From Oscillospiraceae bacterium (GTDB taxonomy: Bacteria > Bacillota > Clostridia > Oscillospirales > Oscillospiraceae), in assembly GCA_017482385.1 (NCBI GenBank), contig JAFUNI010000021.1, forward strand, positions 62,001 through 126,000: a DNA stretch of 64,000 nt, given 5' to 3'. Below, one piece after another: positions 18,671 to 28,046 of this stretch. The position numbers and the translations under genes are program-made. Numbering within the stretch: the stretch's first letter is position 1; each line of letters begins with the position of its first letter. The notes under the pieces were generated by a model. That model made no database searches. It was not told where the DNA came from and was given only the letters and a program-made list of their open reading frames with translations.

Positions 18671-21400
18671 TTATTCGTTGTAATCGCTGATGTCGGTCTC
18701 GGGGTCGTCTTCTGCCTCGGGGTCTGCTGCGGGGGTTTCTTCCGCAGGGATCTCCTGAGCGGTGGGCTTTTTCTTCTTGACGATCACCAGTACCACAACG
18801 GCGGCAACGATAACAGCCGCAACGATGGCGATGATCAGAAGAAGATTGGCATCACCGGAAGCCACGACAGGCTCGCCGGGGGTGGTGTCGTTCTCAAAGG
18901 ACTGGACATCGCCCTTCAGATAGACCTTCACGCTTTGGCCCTCTGCAATGTTGACCTCGCCGGTCTCAATGGCATCGCAGCCGGGCTTCATGGAAAGGGT
19001 CTTGATGGTCTTTTCTTCTTTCAGGGTATCGCCCTCGTAGATGGCCGCTACCACTTCCAGCTTCTTTTCTGCATCGGTGCCGTTGAGCCAGGACAGGCGG
19101 TAAGCGGCGCTGCCTGCGGTGGACTCGTCGGCGGCCACATTTCTGCCGGTGACGGCATTATAGACTTCAAAATCCGTGGTAAGGCCGGAGGCGTACAGGG
19201 CATAGTCGTCAAACAAAACCGCCTTATCCGCATTATTGGTGAGGAACAGAATGGATGTAATGGAGCGGAAAGTGGGGCAGGGCACATTCTCCACCCGGGC
19301 GATCTCCTTGCCCTTGGCGTTCAGCAGATAGACGCTGTAGGTGAAGTAGTCGGGGTCGGAGAAGTTCATTGCCCGCTTGAGGGTGTAGGTGCCGGGCTCG
19401 ATCTTGGTCAGCTCCTTGTCTTCCACCAGCCCCTCTTCTACCACCTGGCTGTAGTAGACCTGGCCGTCCCGGACTGTGATGCCGTTGTCAAACATCTGGG
19501 TGCCTTCGGCGATATATTTCAGCAGGCTGATTTCTGCCTCGGGGGACAATCCCTCAGGAACGGTGAAACTGATCTGCCAGGTCTGCTCCTCGGCATAGGA
19601 GTCACCGGCGGTGATCTTGGTGGGGATGGTGATATTTCCGAAGCTGGCATTGCCGGAGAGAGCCAAAGCCTTGCCTTCACCGAAAGGAACGGCTTCCGCG
19701 GTATCGCCATCCTGCAAACGGGTTGCCCAGGCATAGGTCTGGGCCATCTTGCTGGTGGTCAGCTTGCCGTTTTCGTAGGCGTCAAAGTTTTCCCGGAAAG
19801 CGGGGTACTTTTCATAGCGGTCTGCATCGGAGGTCATGATGGGGGTCACATCCTTGGCAGTTTCCACCCAGTAGCCGCAGGAGCCCACATTGGGGATTTT
19901 GGCATCCTCTAAAATCTTACCGCCGGGGAAGGAAATGGTCTGACCCTTTACGGAGAAGGTGGGGTCTTTGCCCTCAACCTCAAAGGATTCCAGGGAAAGT
20001 TCATCAGTATTGGGGGTAATACGCCACAGATTCCGGCCACCGCAGTACATACCGGACACCACATACTCTGCATTCCAGTACTGGGGCAGCTCGATGGGCA
20101 TTCTGTCGGCGTAGCCTGCCACATCCGTGAGGGCGGCCAGGATGGCGTTCATAGTCTCCTGGGTAGCAATGTACTTGGGAGAGGTGTAGCTGGCCTCCTT
20201 GCCCTCTTCCTTGTATTCGGGCATATAGGTGTAGGACAGGAAGGGCTCGGGATCGAATAAGCCTAAGTGGTACAGAAGCTCGGTGTAATAGGGGGTATAG
20301 GCCGCAGAGGATTCCGTCTTGCCGCCGTAAACATAGGAGGTGATCCAGGGTGCTACCTGCTTGGAGGAGGCATACATCTGCCGGGTGAAGTTCACATCGG
20401 TAATGAAGTTATTGAAGGCAGAGGCCTCAAAGACAGCTTCATTATAGGAGCTATACTTCTTGTTGTCTTCAAAAAAGGATTTGCCGGGGCGGACATAGTA
20501 GTAGCTGTAAGAGGAGGCAGTGCCCACCTTGAGGGAGCTGCCGCCGGTTTGGGGTACGCCGTCAGCATTGCTCTCGTAGAGCCGGAACCAGGGCTTGGAA
20601 TCTGTGGACTGGTAGTCGGACAGGGAGGCATCGGGGTAGTATTTTTTCAGCGGCTCGTAGCACCATTTGTTGGCGTAGTTGTTCAAATGGATGCGGATAA
20701 CCGTGTCCCAGATGCTCCGGGCCAGGTCATACTCCGCGCCCTTGTTCACATTGCAGATGCCGTAGATCTCAGAGATGATACCGCTGGGGTTGGGCCAGAA
20801 GGGGAAGCCGCGCTCTTCCAGCATAGGGCGGATCTGGGTGGCGTAGCGGGGGTCGTTCACAATATCCGCATAGATATTGGGATTTTCCTGGTAGTGGTCA
20901 GAGTAGAGATACCAGGAGCCCATACCGATGTACTCGGTATCCAGCACCAAACCGTCTAAGGGGCATTTGATCTCAGATAGCTTTTTGATGATGGCGGTGA
21001 CCAGGTCGGTCATCTGATCCACGCCGGCATCCAAAAACAGAACATTCTGCGGATCAAGGCGCAGAGCCTTGCCGGGTGCCCAAAGATGCCAATAGCGGGC
21101 GCCTGCGGGACGGGCGTCCATTGTCTCCTTCAGAGCCTGGGCAAAGGCGGTCACATCCTCGTCGGTATACTCGCCGTAGACCACAGGCTTTTTGGCATAG
21201 GTGATCTTGACCTTTTCGCCGTCAACAACGCTGAAGTTGGAGGTCGCCAGACCGTCCAAATGGGGGTATTTTTCTTCGTCAAAGTCAGACCAGCCCAAAG
21301 CGTAGAAGGGTTGCTTTTCCACTTCCGCCCTGGCGGGCTGAGTCAGCGCAACAGGCACCAGCAGAGCCAATGCCAAAAGCAAAGCAAACAGTTTTTTCAT
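18671..21400 (-). CDS. Surface protein paralogue P1: TIM-barrel-like, jelly-roll-like and Ig-like domains, membrane anchored
   Basis: 909 residues. The signal peptide ends near QPARA (residue 25). Residues 30-470 form a domain whose spacing of strands (FYALGWSDF, RYWHLWAP, LDGLVLDTE, DYQSTDS, APWITSY) resembles a TIM-barrel hydrolase; D154 and E156 are acid candidates. A beta-rich piece (PTFSVKGQTISFPGGKIL) and a jelly-roll-like domain (about 540-743) follow, then an Ig-like module to about 832. The linker is short, then one membrane helix (about 851-874), KKKK and an acidic tail. It is the only one of six with a short stalk. No known family recognised. Promoter of class 1. Function, substrate and enzyme activity are inference. 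Confidence 0.8.
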   Translation of the reverse strand: MKKLFALLLALALLVPVALTQPARAEVEKQPFYALGWSDFDEEKYPHLDGLATSNFSVVDGEKVKITYAKKPVVYGEYTDEDVTAFAQALKETMDARPAGARYWHLWAPGKALRLDPQNVLFLDAGVDQMTDLVTAIIKKLSEIKCPLDGLVLDTEYIGMGSWYLYSDHYQENPNIYADIVNDPRYATQIRPMLEERGFPFWPNPSGIISEIYGICNVNKGAEYDLARSIWDTVIRIHLNNYANKWCYEPLKKYYPDASLSDYQSTDSKPWFRLYESNADGVPQTGGSSLKVGTASSYSYYYVRPGKSFFEDNKKYSSYNEAVFEASAFNNFITDVNFTRQMYASSKQVAPWITSYVYGGKTESSAAYTPYYTELLYHLGLFDPEPFLSYTYMPEYKEEGKEASYTSPKYIATQETMNAILAALTDVAGYADRMPIELPQYWNAEYVVSGMYCGGRNLWRITPNTDELSLESFEVEGKDPTFSVKGQTISFPGGKILEDAKIPNVGSCGYWVETAKDVTPIMTSDADRYEKYPAFRENFDAYENGKLTTSKMAQTYAWATRLQDGDTAEAVPFGEGKALALSGNASFGNITIPTKITAGDSYAEEQTWQISFTVPEGLSPEAEISLLKYIAEGTQMFDNGITVRDGQVYYSQVVEEGLVEDKELTKIEPGTYTLKRAMNFSDPDYFTYSVYLLNAKGKEIARVENVPCPTFRSITSILFLTNNADKAVLFDDYALYASGLTTDFEVYNAVTGRNVAADESTAGSAAYRLSWLNGTDAEKKLEVVAAIYEGDTLKEEKTIKTLSMKPGCDAIETGEVNIAEGQSVKVYLKGDVQSFENDTTPGEPVVASGDANLLLIIAIVAAVIVAAVVVLVIVKKKKPTAQEIPAEETPAADPEAEDDPETDISDYNE

Positions 21401-21429
21401 TTTGTACCTCCTGAACAGGAATTTTTACC

Positions 21430-21458
21430 ATTATAACACAAGAATGGATAATGGACAA
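21430..21458 (-). promoter_or_regulatory. Promoter of P1 (class 1)
   Basis: On the minus strand TTGTCC (21453-21458), a 17-base spacer and TATAAT (21430-21435). The -35 lies inside an AATGGATAATGG-type repeat arm. The leader has TCCTGTTCAGGAGG over the ribosome site, shared with P2 and nearly with P4. Confidence 0.65.
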
Positions 21459-21475
21459 TGGATAATGGAGAATTA
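21439..21475. repeat. Low-complexity arm (AATGGATAATGG type)
   Basis: AAGAATGGATAATGGACAAT and further units upstream of P1. The same arm type occurs upstream of P2 and P4 and overlaps their -35 boxes. Confidence 0.7.
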
Positions 21476-21526
21476 TTTTGAAAATCCAACCGCCAAGGGA
21501 ACTTCCTCTTCACTTTTCAATGAAAA

Positions 21527-21553
21527 AAGGGAACGGCCAGTGGCCGTTCCCTT
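21527..21553 (-). terminator. Terminator of paralogue P2
   Basis: AAGGGAACGGCC, loop AGT, GGCCGTTCCCTT, with a T-run on the minus strand (six A on the plus strand). Confidence 0.8.
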
Positions 21554-21578
21554 CATTACGCATTCAGCATTATGCATT
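21554..21578. repeat. R2 low-complexity repeat
   Basis: ATTACGCATTCAGCATTATG-type units between the end of P2 and its terminator. Confidence 0.7.
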
Positions 21579-21579
21579 T

Positions 21580-24500
21580 TTATGCCTCGGGGTCATCGTT
21601 TAATTCTTCGATTTCCTCGGGTTCGTCGGCAGGGGCTTCCGCAGGGACTGCGGGCTTTTTCTTCTTCAGCAGGAAGAAGGTCACACCGCCGGCAACAGCC
21701 AGCACTGCCACAGCCGCAATCACAATGATCAGAACCGTGTTATCCTTGGTTTCGCCCGTGGGTACATCGGTGGATTCGGTGGGGGCTAAGGTCTCACCAG
21801 AAGCCAAAGTTACGCCGGGTGCCAAAGTCTCACCGGGAGCCAGGGTTTCCTCGGGTGCCAAGGTCTCACCGGGTGCCAAGGTCTGGCCGGGCAGGGTAGC
21901 CTTGGTGGCCTTGGAGGCTCTGGTGGGTGTCTTGGTGGCTCTTGTGGGTTTGGTGAGGGGATTTTTGGTAGCCGATGTAGCCTTGGAGCCGGAGGCGGTA
22001 GCCTTGGTTGCGGAATCATTCCCCTCTTGTCCCTTGGTGGGCTGGGGCTTGGTTTCATCCTCGTTAGGCTGGTTGGCCGTTGTATCTTGGTGGGCGCCGC
22101 CCTTCAAATAGACAAGGACACTTTGGCCTGCTTTGACTTCCACAACACCGGTCTCCACGCCGTCATAGCCGGGCTTCATGGTCAGGGTCTTCACAGTCTT
22201 TTCAGACTTCAGGCTGCCGCCCTCATAAATGGCGGCTACCACGGTAGCGGTCTTGGTGGTGTTGGTGCCGTTGAGCCAGGACAGGCGGTAAGCGGTGCTC
22301 TTGGCGCGTGCCTGCTCCGCTTCGTCGCCTAAGATATTTCTGCCGCTGCCGGCATCGTAAAGCTCAAAGTCAGTGGCAAGGCCGGAGGGGTAGAGCTTAT
22401 AATTGTCCACAGCTACAGCCTTGTCAGCACTCTTGGTGGAGAAGCTGATGGACTGGATGGCGGTGAAGCTGGGGGTGGAAATATTCTTGGTGTTGGTGAT
22501 CTCCTTGCCCTTGCTGTCCAGCAGGTACAGGTCGTAGGTGAAGTTATTGGAATTGCCAAAGTTCATCACCCGCTTGACGGTATAAGTACCGGGTTTGATA
22601 TCTGTTAGCACCTGATAGTGCATACTGCCGTCCTGGGACTCACCGAAGTAAAGCTTGCCGCCCTTGATCATGATACCGCCGTCCGTGCCGTTTTTGGCAC
22701 TATCACCTGCATACTTGAGCAGATAAATTTCCGCGTTGGCGGACAGGCCGCTGGGCAGGGTAAAGGTTATTTCCCAGGTCTGCTCCTTGGCATAGGAGTC
22801 GCCGGCGGTGATCTTGGCGGGAACATCCACATTCTGCAGGCGGGCATCGCCGGTGAGGGTCAGAGCCTTGTTGGCAATGCTGGCAGAGCCGCTAAACTCC
22901 CAGGCATAGGAGGGGTTCAGCTTTTCAGCGGTCAGTGCGCCGTTTGCGTAGCTGTCAAAGTTCTCCAGGAAGGAGGGGTACTTGGCATAGCGGTCGGCAT
23001 CGGAAGTCATAACAGGGGTCACATTGGCGGGGGTCTCCACCCAGTAGCCGGTGGAGCCCACATTGGGGATGGTGGCATCCTTCAGAATCTTGCCCTTGGG
23101 GAAGGTGATAGTCTGACCCTTTACGGAGAAGGTGGGGTCAGAATCCTTTACCTTAAAGGCCTTTAGAGAAACCTCGTCGGTGTTGGGGGTGATGCGCCAG
23201 ATATTCCGACCGTTTGCGTACATACCGGACACCACATACTCTGCGTTCCAGTACTGGGGCATTTCAATGGGCTTGCGGTCTGAGAAGCCCGCCACCTCGG
23301 TAAGGGCGGCCATAACCGCATTCATAGTCTGGCCGGTTTTTTCCCAGCCTTCGTCGCCGCCCACTTCGCTCTTGGTATTGTAGTGCAGGAAGGGCTCGGG
23401 GTCGAACATACCCAAATGGTACAAAAGCTCAGAATAGTAGGCAGTGCTGCCCCATCTGGAAACACCGTCACGGGCATACAGGTAAGAGGCAGTCCAGGGA
23501 GCTACCTGCTTGGTTTCGGTGGAATTATACATATGCCGGGTGAAATTCACCTCGTACAGGAGGGAGTTGAAGGGGGATTGCTCATAGACACCGTCATTGT
23601 AGGAGGCGTACTGCTTGTTGTCGGCATATTCGGTGGCATTGGGGTGGTTAAAGTAGTAGCTGTAGGTGGAGGCAGTACCCACCCGGATGGAGTTACCGCC
23701 GGACAGGGCCACGCCGTCGTCACCCACACCGGCGATCTTCTCCCAGGACTTGGAGTCGTGGGACTGATAGTCGGAACAGGATGCATCGGGGTAGTAGGTT
23801 TTCAGCGGTTCATAGAGCCACTGGTTTGCGTATCTGTTCAGGTGGACACGCATAACGGTGTTCCAAATGCTGTAGGCCCGGTTATACCGATCCACATCCC
23901 TGGACTTCTTCTCAGGGCACATGGTGAAGATCTCAGACTCATGGGGGTTGTTGGGGTCGGCGGGCCAGAAGGGGAAGCCGTATTCTTCCAGCAAGGGGCG
24001 GATCAGCTTCTTGTACTTGGGGTTCTTGACGATCTGGGCGTAGAGATTCTTGTTCTTTTTGTAGTACCAGTCAAAGCTGTGATTGCCGCTGTTGCCCCAA
24101 AGATACCAGGCACCCAAAGCGAAGCACTCGGTATCGATGACTACGCCGTCCAAGGGGCAATCTATTTCCTTCATCTTTTTCAGCAGCGCAGAGGTCAGAT
24201 CCTCCATCTGCTCAACGCCGTGCTCTAAGAACAGAACATCATCGGGGGCAAGCTTCAGGATCCTCAGCGGGCCGAAAAGGTGCCAGTAGCGTTTGCCGGC
24301 GGGGCGGGCTTCCAGTTCTTTCTTCATAGCGTTGGCCAGCTTGGTCACATCCGCATCGGTGTAGCTGCCGTATTGCATAGTAGCGCCGCCATAGTTCAGT
24401 CTTGCATATTCACCAATATTGGTGAAGTTGGTGGTCAGAAGGCCGTCCAGATAGGGGTATTTGGTTTCGTCAAAGTCCGTCCAGCTCAGCGCATAGAAGG

Positions 24501-24591
24501 GTTCTTTTTCTACAGCCGCGCCGGCAGGCTGTACCAAAGCCATAGGGAGAACCAGAGCCAATGCCAAAAGCAAAGCAAACAGTTTTTTCAT
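21580..24591 (-). CDS. Surface protein paralogue P2: TIM-barrel-like, jelly-roll-like and Ig-like domains, hexapeptide stalk, membrane anchored
   Basis: 1003 residues. Signal peptide ends near QPAGA. The N-terminal domain (residues 30-475) is like P1, with LDGVVIDTE (D153, E155), SDYQSHDSKSW and APWTASYLYA. A jelly-roll-like domain (545-740) and an Ig-like domain (740-830) follow. The stalk (about 834-944) is Thr/Ala/Lys-rich, then six units of a TLAPGE-type hexapeptide. One membrane helix, KKKK and an acidic tail (PADEPEEIEELNDDPEA) end the protein. P2 and P3 are closest to each other. There is no LPxTG motif before the helix, so anchoring is by the helix. Family not recognised. Confidence 0.8.
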   Translation of the reverse strand: MKKLFALLLALALVLPMALVQPAGAAVEKEPFYALSWTDFDETKYPYLDGLLTTNFTNIGEYARLNYGGATMQYGSYTDADVTKLANAMKKELEARPAGKRYWHLFGPLRILKLAPDDVLFLEHGVEQMEDLTSALLKKMKEIDCPLDGVVIDTECFALGAWYLWGNSGNHSFDWYYKKNKNLYAQIVKNPKYKKLIRPLLEEYGFPFWPADPNNPHESEIFTMCPEKKSRDVDRYNRAYSIWNTVMRVHLNRYANQWLYEPLKTYYPDASCSDYQSHDSKSWEKIAGVGDDGVALSGGNSIRVGTASTYSYYFNHPNATEYADNKQYASYNDGVYEQSPFNSLLYEVNFTRHMYNSTETKQVAPWTASYLYARDGVSRWGSTAYYSELLYHLGMFDPEPFLHYNTKSEVGGDEGWEKTGQTMNAVMAALTEVAGFSDRKPIEMPQYWNAEYVVSGMYANGRNIWRITPNTDEVSLKAFKVKDSDPTFSVKGQTITFPKGKILKDATIPNVGSTGYWVETPANVTPVMTSDADRYAKYPSFLENFDSYANGALTAEKLNPSYAWEFSGSASIANKALTLTGDARLQNVDVPAKITAGDSYAKEQTWEITFTLPSGLSANAEIYLLKYAGDSAKNGTDGGIMIKGGKLYFGESQDGSMHYQVLTDIKPGTYTVKRVMNFGNSNNFTYDLYLLDSKGKEITNTKNISTPSFTAIQSISFSTKSADKAVAVDNYKLYPSGLATDFELYDAGSGRNILGDEAEQARAKSTAYRLSWLNGTNTTKTATVVAAIYEGGSLKSEKTVKTLTMKPGYDGVETGVVEVKAGQSVLVYLKGGAHQDTTANQPNEDETKPQPTKGQEGNDSATKATASGSKATSATKNPLTKPTRATKTPTRASKATKATLPGQTLAPGETLAPEETLAPGETLAPGVTLASGETLAPTESTDVPTGETKDNTVLIIVIAAVAVLAVAGGVTFFLLKKKKPAVPAEAPADEPEEIEELNDDPEA
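21774..21890. repeat. Coding 18-bp minisatellite in the P2 stalk
   Basis: Six units of 18 bases encoding TLAPGE, TLAPEE, TLAPGE, TLAPGV, TLASGE, TLAPTE. P3 holds the same number with different variants, so length and sequence can drift by slippage. Confidence 0.85.
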
Positions 24592-24620
24592 TTTTTACCT
24601 CCTGAACAGGATTTTTTACC

Positions 24621-24649
24621 ATTATAACATAAGAATGGATAATGGACAA
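24621..24649 (-). promoter_or_regulatory. Promoter of P2 (class 1)
   Basis: On the minus strand TTGTCC (24644-24649), a 17-base spacer and TATAAT (24621-24626), with the AATGGATAATGG arm over the -35 and TCCTGTTCAGGAGG before the ATG. Confidence 0.65.
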
Positions 24650-24690
24650 TGGATAATTTTTTTATATCTCCTATGTGCCGCCGGGGCATT

Positions 24691-24767
24691 CGTAGGGGAG
24701 GGATATCCCCGTTGCAGCGGAGGTGTCGGAAGGCTTGCGGGAGGCATAGTATGCCTCCCCTACGAGG
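24691..24767. repeat. R1 bipartite palindromic repeat, long form (reverse orientation)
   Basis: CGTAGGGGAGGGATATCCCC, then a 20-base spacer, then CGGGAGGCATAGTATGCC and CCCCTACG. The GGGATATCCC half is damaged while the GGGAGGCATA half is intact. Confidence 0.85.
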
Positions 24768-24782
24768 GGCATTCGCAGAGAC

Positions 24783-24812
24783 AAAAAGGAACGGCCTAAG
24801 CCGTTCCTTTTT
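24783..24812 (-). terminator. Terminator of paralogue P3
   Basis: AAAAAGGAACGGC, loop CTAA, GCCGTTCCTTTTT; A- and T-runs on both sides. It is six bases from the P3 stop. Confidence 0.8.
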
Positions 24813-24818
24813 ATGCAT

Positions 24819-27800
24819 TTATGCCTCGGGGTCGTTGTTCAGTTCGGGGGCATCCTCGGGTTCGTCGGCAGGGGCTTCGGTGGGTGCTGCGGGCTTTTTC
24901 TTCTTCAGCAGGAAGAAGGTCACACCGCCGGCAACAGCCAGCGCTGCCACAGCCGCGATCACAATGATCAGAACCGTGTTATCCTTGGTTTCATCGATGG
25001 GGACATCGGTGGATTCGGTGGGGGCTAAGGTCTCGCCGGGCGCTAAGGTCTCATCGGGCGCTAAGGTCTCACCGGGTGCCAGGGTTTCCTCGGGTGCCAA
25101 GGTCTCACCGGGTGCTAGGGTCTGGCCGGGCTGGGTAGCCTTTGTGGCCTTGGAGGCTCTGGTGGGTGTCTTGGTGGCTCTTGTGGGTTTGGTGAGGGGA
25201 TCCTTGGTAGCCGTTGTTGCCTTGGAGCCGGAGGTGGTAGCCTTGGTTGCGGAAGCATTCCCCTCTTGTCCCTTGGTGGGCTGGGGCTTGGTTTCATCCT
25301 CGTTATTGCCGGGCTGGTTGGGCGTTGTATCCTGGTGGGCGCCGCCCTTCAAATAGACAAGGACACTTTGGCCTGCTTTGACTTCCACAACACCGGTCTC
25401 CACGCCGTCATAGCCGGGCTTCATGGTCAGGGTCTTGATGGCTTTTTCAGACTTCAGGCTGCCGCCCTCATAAATGGCGGCTACCACGGTAGCGGTCTTT
25501 TCGGCAGAGGTGCCGTTGAGCCAGGACAGACGGTAAGCGGTGCTCTTGGCGCGTACCTGCTCCGCTTCGTCGCCTAAGATATTTCTGCCGCTGCCGGCAT
25601 CGTAGAGCTCAAAGTCGGTGGCAAGGCCGGAGGGGTAGAGCTTATAATTGTCCAGGGAAACAGCCTTACCCGCTTTCTTGGTGGAGAAGTTAATGCCGGT
25701 GATGGTGGTGAAGGAAGAAGCGGCAATGCTCTTGGCATTGGTGATCTCCTTGCCCTTGCTGTCCAGCAGATAAAGATCATAGGAGGCTGTGTCTGCGCCG
25801 TTGAAATCCATCACCCGCTTGAGGGTGTAAGTACCGGGGGTGATGGCGGTCAGTTCCTGGTATTCCACACTGTCGGATACCAAATCGCTGTAGTACACCT
25901 TGCCGCCCTTGATCTTGATGCCGCCGTCGGTGGCGCCGCCCTTGCCCTCATACTGGAGCAGAATGATCTCTGCATCGGCGGAAAGACCGCTGGGCAGGGT
26001 AAAGGTGATCTCCCAGGTCTGATCCTTGGCATAGGAGTCACCGGCGGTGATCTTAGCGGGGATCTCCACATTCCGGACTTTGGTGTCGCCGGACAGGGAC
26101 AGAGCCTTGTTGGCAATGCTGGCAGAGCCGGTGATCTGCCAGGCATAGGAGGGGTTCATCTTTTCAGCGGTCAAAGTGCCGTTTGCGTAGCTGTCGAAGT
26201 TCTCTAAGAAGGAGGGGTACTTGGCATAACGGTCTGCATCGGAAGTCATAACGGGGTTTACACCCGCCTTGGTTTCCACCCAGTAACCGCAGGAGCCCAC
26301 ATTGGGAATGGTGGCTTCCTTCAAGATCTTGCCGCCGGGGAAGGAAATGGTCTGACCCTTTACGGAGAAGGTGGGGTCAGAATCCTTTACCTTGAAGGCT
26401 TTCAGAGAAATTTCGTCGGTATTGGGGGTGATACGCCAGATATTGCGGCCACCGGCATACATACCGGACACCGTATACTCTGCGTTCCAGTACTGAGGAA
26501 GCTCGATGGGCTTGCGGTCAGCGTAGCCTGCCACCTGGTTCAGCGCTTCCATAATCGCGTTTATCGTCTGCTGGGTCTTATCCCAGCCTTCCTCGCCGCC
26601 CACTTCGGCTTTCGTATTGTAGAGCAGGAAGGGCTCCGGGTCGAACATACCCAAGTGATACCAAAGCTCAGAATAGTAGGGAGTGCCGTTCCACCGGCCG
26701 GCCTTGTCCCGGCTGTACAGATACGATGCCATCCAGGGGGCGATCTGCTTGCTCTCGGTGGAGGCATACATATGCCGGGAGAAGTTCACCTCGTACAGGA
26801 AGCAGTTAAAGGGGGATTGCTCAAAAACAGCATCGTTGTAGGAGGCATACTTGTCGTGGGCTGTAAAGAAGTCCTGGGAGGGATGGTTGAAGTAGTAGCT
26901 GTAGGTGGACACATCACCCACACAGACGGAGTTGCCGCCGGACAGGGCAATGCCGCCGTCGTCGGTAACGCCTGCCAGCTTATACCAGGACTTGGAGGAC
27001 AAGGACTGGTAGTCGGAGCAGGTTGCGTCGGGGTAGTACTGCTTCAGCGGCTCGTAGGCCCATTCGGTGATATACCGGTTCAGATGGACACGCATAACAG
27101 TGCCCCAAATGCTGGTGGCACGGCTATGCTCCGGTGCTTTCTTGATGTCGGATTCGTAGCAGATATAGAAGATCTCGGACTTATGGCCGGAGGGATTGGG
27201 ATAGAAGGGGAAGCCGTACTCCTCAAGCAGGGGACGGATCAGCTTCTTGTACTTGGGATTCTTGACGATCTGGGCATAGAGGTTCTTGTTTTTACCGGCG
27301 TACCAGTCAAAGCTGTGGTTGCCGCTGTTGGTCCAAAGATACCAGGAGCCCAAAGCATAGATCTCCGTGTCGATAATCACACCGTCCAGAGGGCAACCTA
27401 TCTCTGCCATCTTCTTATAGAGGTCGGTGAAGATTTCCTTCAGCTGCTCGACGCCGTGCTCCAAAAACAGAACATCATCGGGGGCAAGCTTCAGAATCTG
27501 GGCAGGCTTGAAAATGTGCCAGTAGCGGGAGCCTGCGGGACGGGGTTCCAACCTTGCTTTCAAGGCTTGGGCCATCTTGGTCACATCTGCGTCGGTGTAG
27601 CTGCCGTATTGCATTTTTGCGCCATCGAGGGACAGGACCGCATATTCACCGATATTGCTGAAGGTGGTGGTGACAAGACCGTTCATGTAGGGGTATTTCA
27701 CTTCGTCCGAGTCCGTCCAGCTCAGGGTATAGAAGGGCTCTTTGGTAACGGCTGCGCTGACAGGCATTACCAAAACCATAGGGATCAGTGTGGCCAAAAT

Positions 27801-27827
27801 CAGCAGCAGAGCGAGGGCTTTTTTCAT
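24819..27827 (-). CDS. Surface protein paralogue P3: TIM-barrel-like, jelly-roll-like and Ig-like domains, hexapeptide stalk, membrane anchored
   Basis: 1002 residues. Signal peptide ends near MPVSA. The layout matches P2: N-terminal domain with LDGVIIDTE (D153, E155), CSDYQSLSSKSW and APWMASYLYS; jelly-roll-like domain (545-739); Ig-like domain to 829; stalk with TLAPGE-type hexapeptides (about 915-950); membrane helix, KKKK, acidic tail ending ELNNDPEA. DNA is nearly identical to P2 through the Ig-like domain and stalk, which suggests recent duplication or gene conversion. Unlike P2 its promoter belongs to class 2 (27888-27917), shared with P5 and P6. Family not recognised. Confidence 0.8.
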   Translation of the reverse strand: MKKALALLLILATLIPMVLVMPVSAAVTKEPFYTLSWTDSDEVKYPYMNGLVTTTFSNIGEYAVLSLDGAKMQYGSYTDADVTKMAQALKARLEPRPAGSRYWHIFKPAQILKLAPDDVLFLEHGVEQLKEIFTDLYKKMAEIGCPLDGVIIDTEIYALGSWYLWTNSGNHSFDWYAGKNKNLYAQIVKNPKYKKLIRPLLEEYGFPFYPNPSGHKSEIFYICYESDIKKAPEHSRATSIWGTVMRVHLNRYITEWAYEPLKQYYPDATCSDYQSLSSKSWYKLAGVTDDGGIALSGGNSVCVGDVSTYSYYFNHPSQDFFTAHDKYASYNDAVFEQSPFNCFLYEVNFSRHMYASTESKQIAPWMASYLYSRDKAGRWNGTPYYSELWYHLGMFDPEPFLLYNTKAEVGGEEGWDKTQQTINAIMEALNQVAGYADRKPIELPQYWNAEYTVSGMYAGGRNIWRITPNTDEISLKAFKVKDSDPTFSVKGQTISFPGGKILKEATIPNVGSCGYWVETKAGVNPVMTSDADRYAKYPSFLENFDSYANGTLTAEKMNPSYAWQITGSASIANKALSLSGDTKVRNVEIPAKITAGDSYAKDQTWEITFTLPSGLSADAEIILLQYEGKGGATDGGIKIKGGKVYYSDLVSDSVEYQELTAITPGTYTLKRVMDFNGADTASYDLYLLDSKGKEITNAKSIAASSFTTITGINFSTKKAGKAVSLDNYKLYPSGLATDFELYDAGSGRNILGDEAEQVRAKSTAYRLSWLNGTSAEKTATVVAAIYEGGSLKSEKAIKTLTMKPGYDGVETGVVEVKAGQSVLVYLKGGAHQDTTPNQPGNNEDETKPQPTKGQEGNASATKATTSGSKATTATKDPLTKPTRATKTPTRASKATKATQPGQTLAPGETLAPEETLAPGETLAPDETLAPGETLAPTESTDVPIDETKDNTVLIIVIAAVAALAVAGGVTFFLLKKKKPAAPTEAPADEPEDAPELNNDPEA
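25012..25130. repeat. Coding 18-bp minisatellite in the P3 stalk
   Basis: Six 18-base units encoding TLAPGE, TLAPEE, TLAPGE, TLAPDE, TLAPGE, TLAPTE. Confidence 0.85.
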
Positions 27828-27887
27828 CTTTTTTCTCCTTTCGGTCGGGGGGGAACGGTTGGGGGCAAAAGTTGCCCATTACAAATA

Positions 27888-27917
27888 TTTATACTATAAA
27901 AAGGGTAGGTATGTCAA
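27888..27917 (-). promoter_or_regulatory. Promoter of P3 (class 2)
   Basis: On the minus strand TTGACA (27912-27917), an 18-base spacer and TATAAA (27888-27893) within TAGTATAAATA. The motif CATTGACA and TAGTATAAATA recur at P5 and P6. Upstream also share GGCAAAA and a Thr-free A-rich stretch. Confidence 0.65.
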
Positions 27918-27982
27918 TGAAAATTTGGTGCTTTTGCCAAGTTCCGCAATTTTTTGATAACTGTGTACAAAAAAGGCAAAAC

Positions 27983-28006
27983 AAGCCATCCCCCGGGGGA
28001 TGGCTT
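27983..28006. other. Perfect 24-bp palindrome
   Basis: AAGCCATCCCCC followed directly by its complement, no loop. It lies between the P4 terminator and the P3 promoter, with a T-rich run on the minus-strand side. It may be a second terminator for P4 or an operator. Confidence 0.6.
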
Positions 28007-28010
28007 ATAA

Positions 28011-28038
28011 AAAAGGAACGGCGTGAGCCGTTCCTTTT
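28011..28038 (-). terminator. Terminator of paralogue P4
   Basis: AAAAGGAACGGC, loop GTGA, GCCGTTCCTTTT with flanking A- and T-runs, nine bases from the P4 stop. Confidence 0.8.
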
Positions 28039-28046
28039 CTTATGGA

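Noticed and set aside
18671-21400. P1 as a GH18 chitinase
   Set aside because: The LDGLVLDTE segment resembles the GH18 DGxDxDxE motif, but the middle Asp is missing in all six paralogues, so a family assignment is not supported.
21880-21900. LPGQT in P2 as a sortase signal
   Set aside because: It is in the middle of the stalk, not before the terminal membrane helix, and P3 has QPGQT at the same place. No other paralogue has an LPxTG motif.
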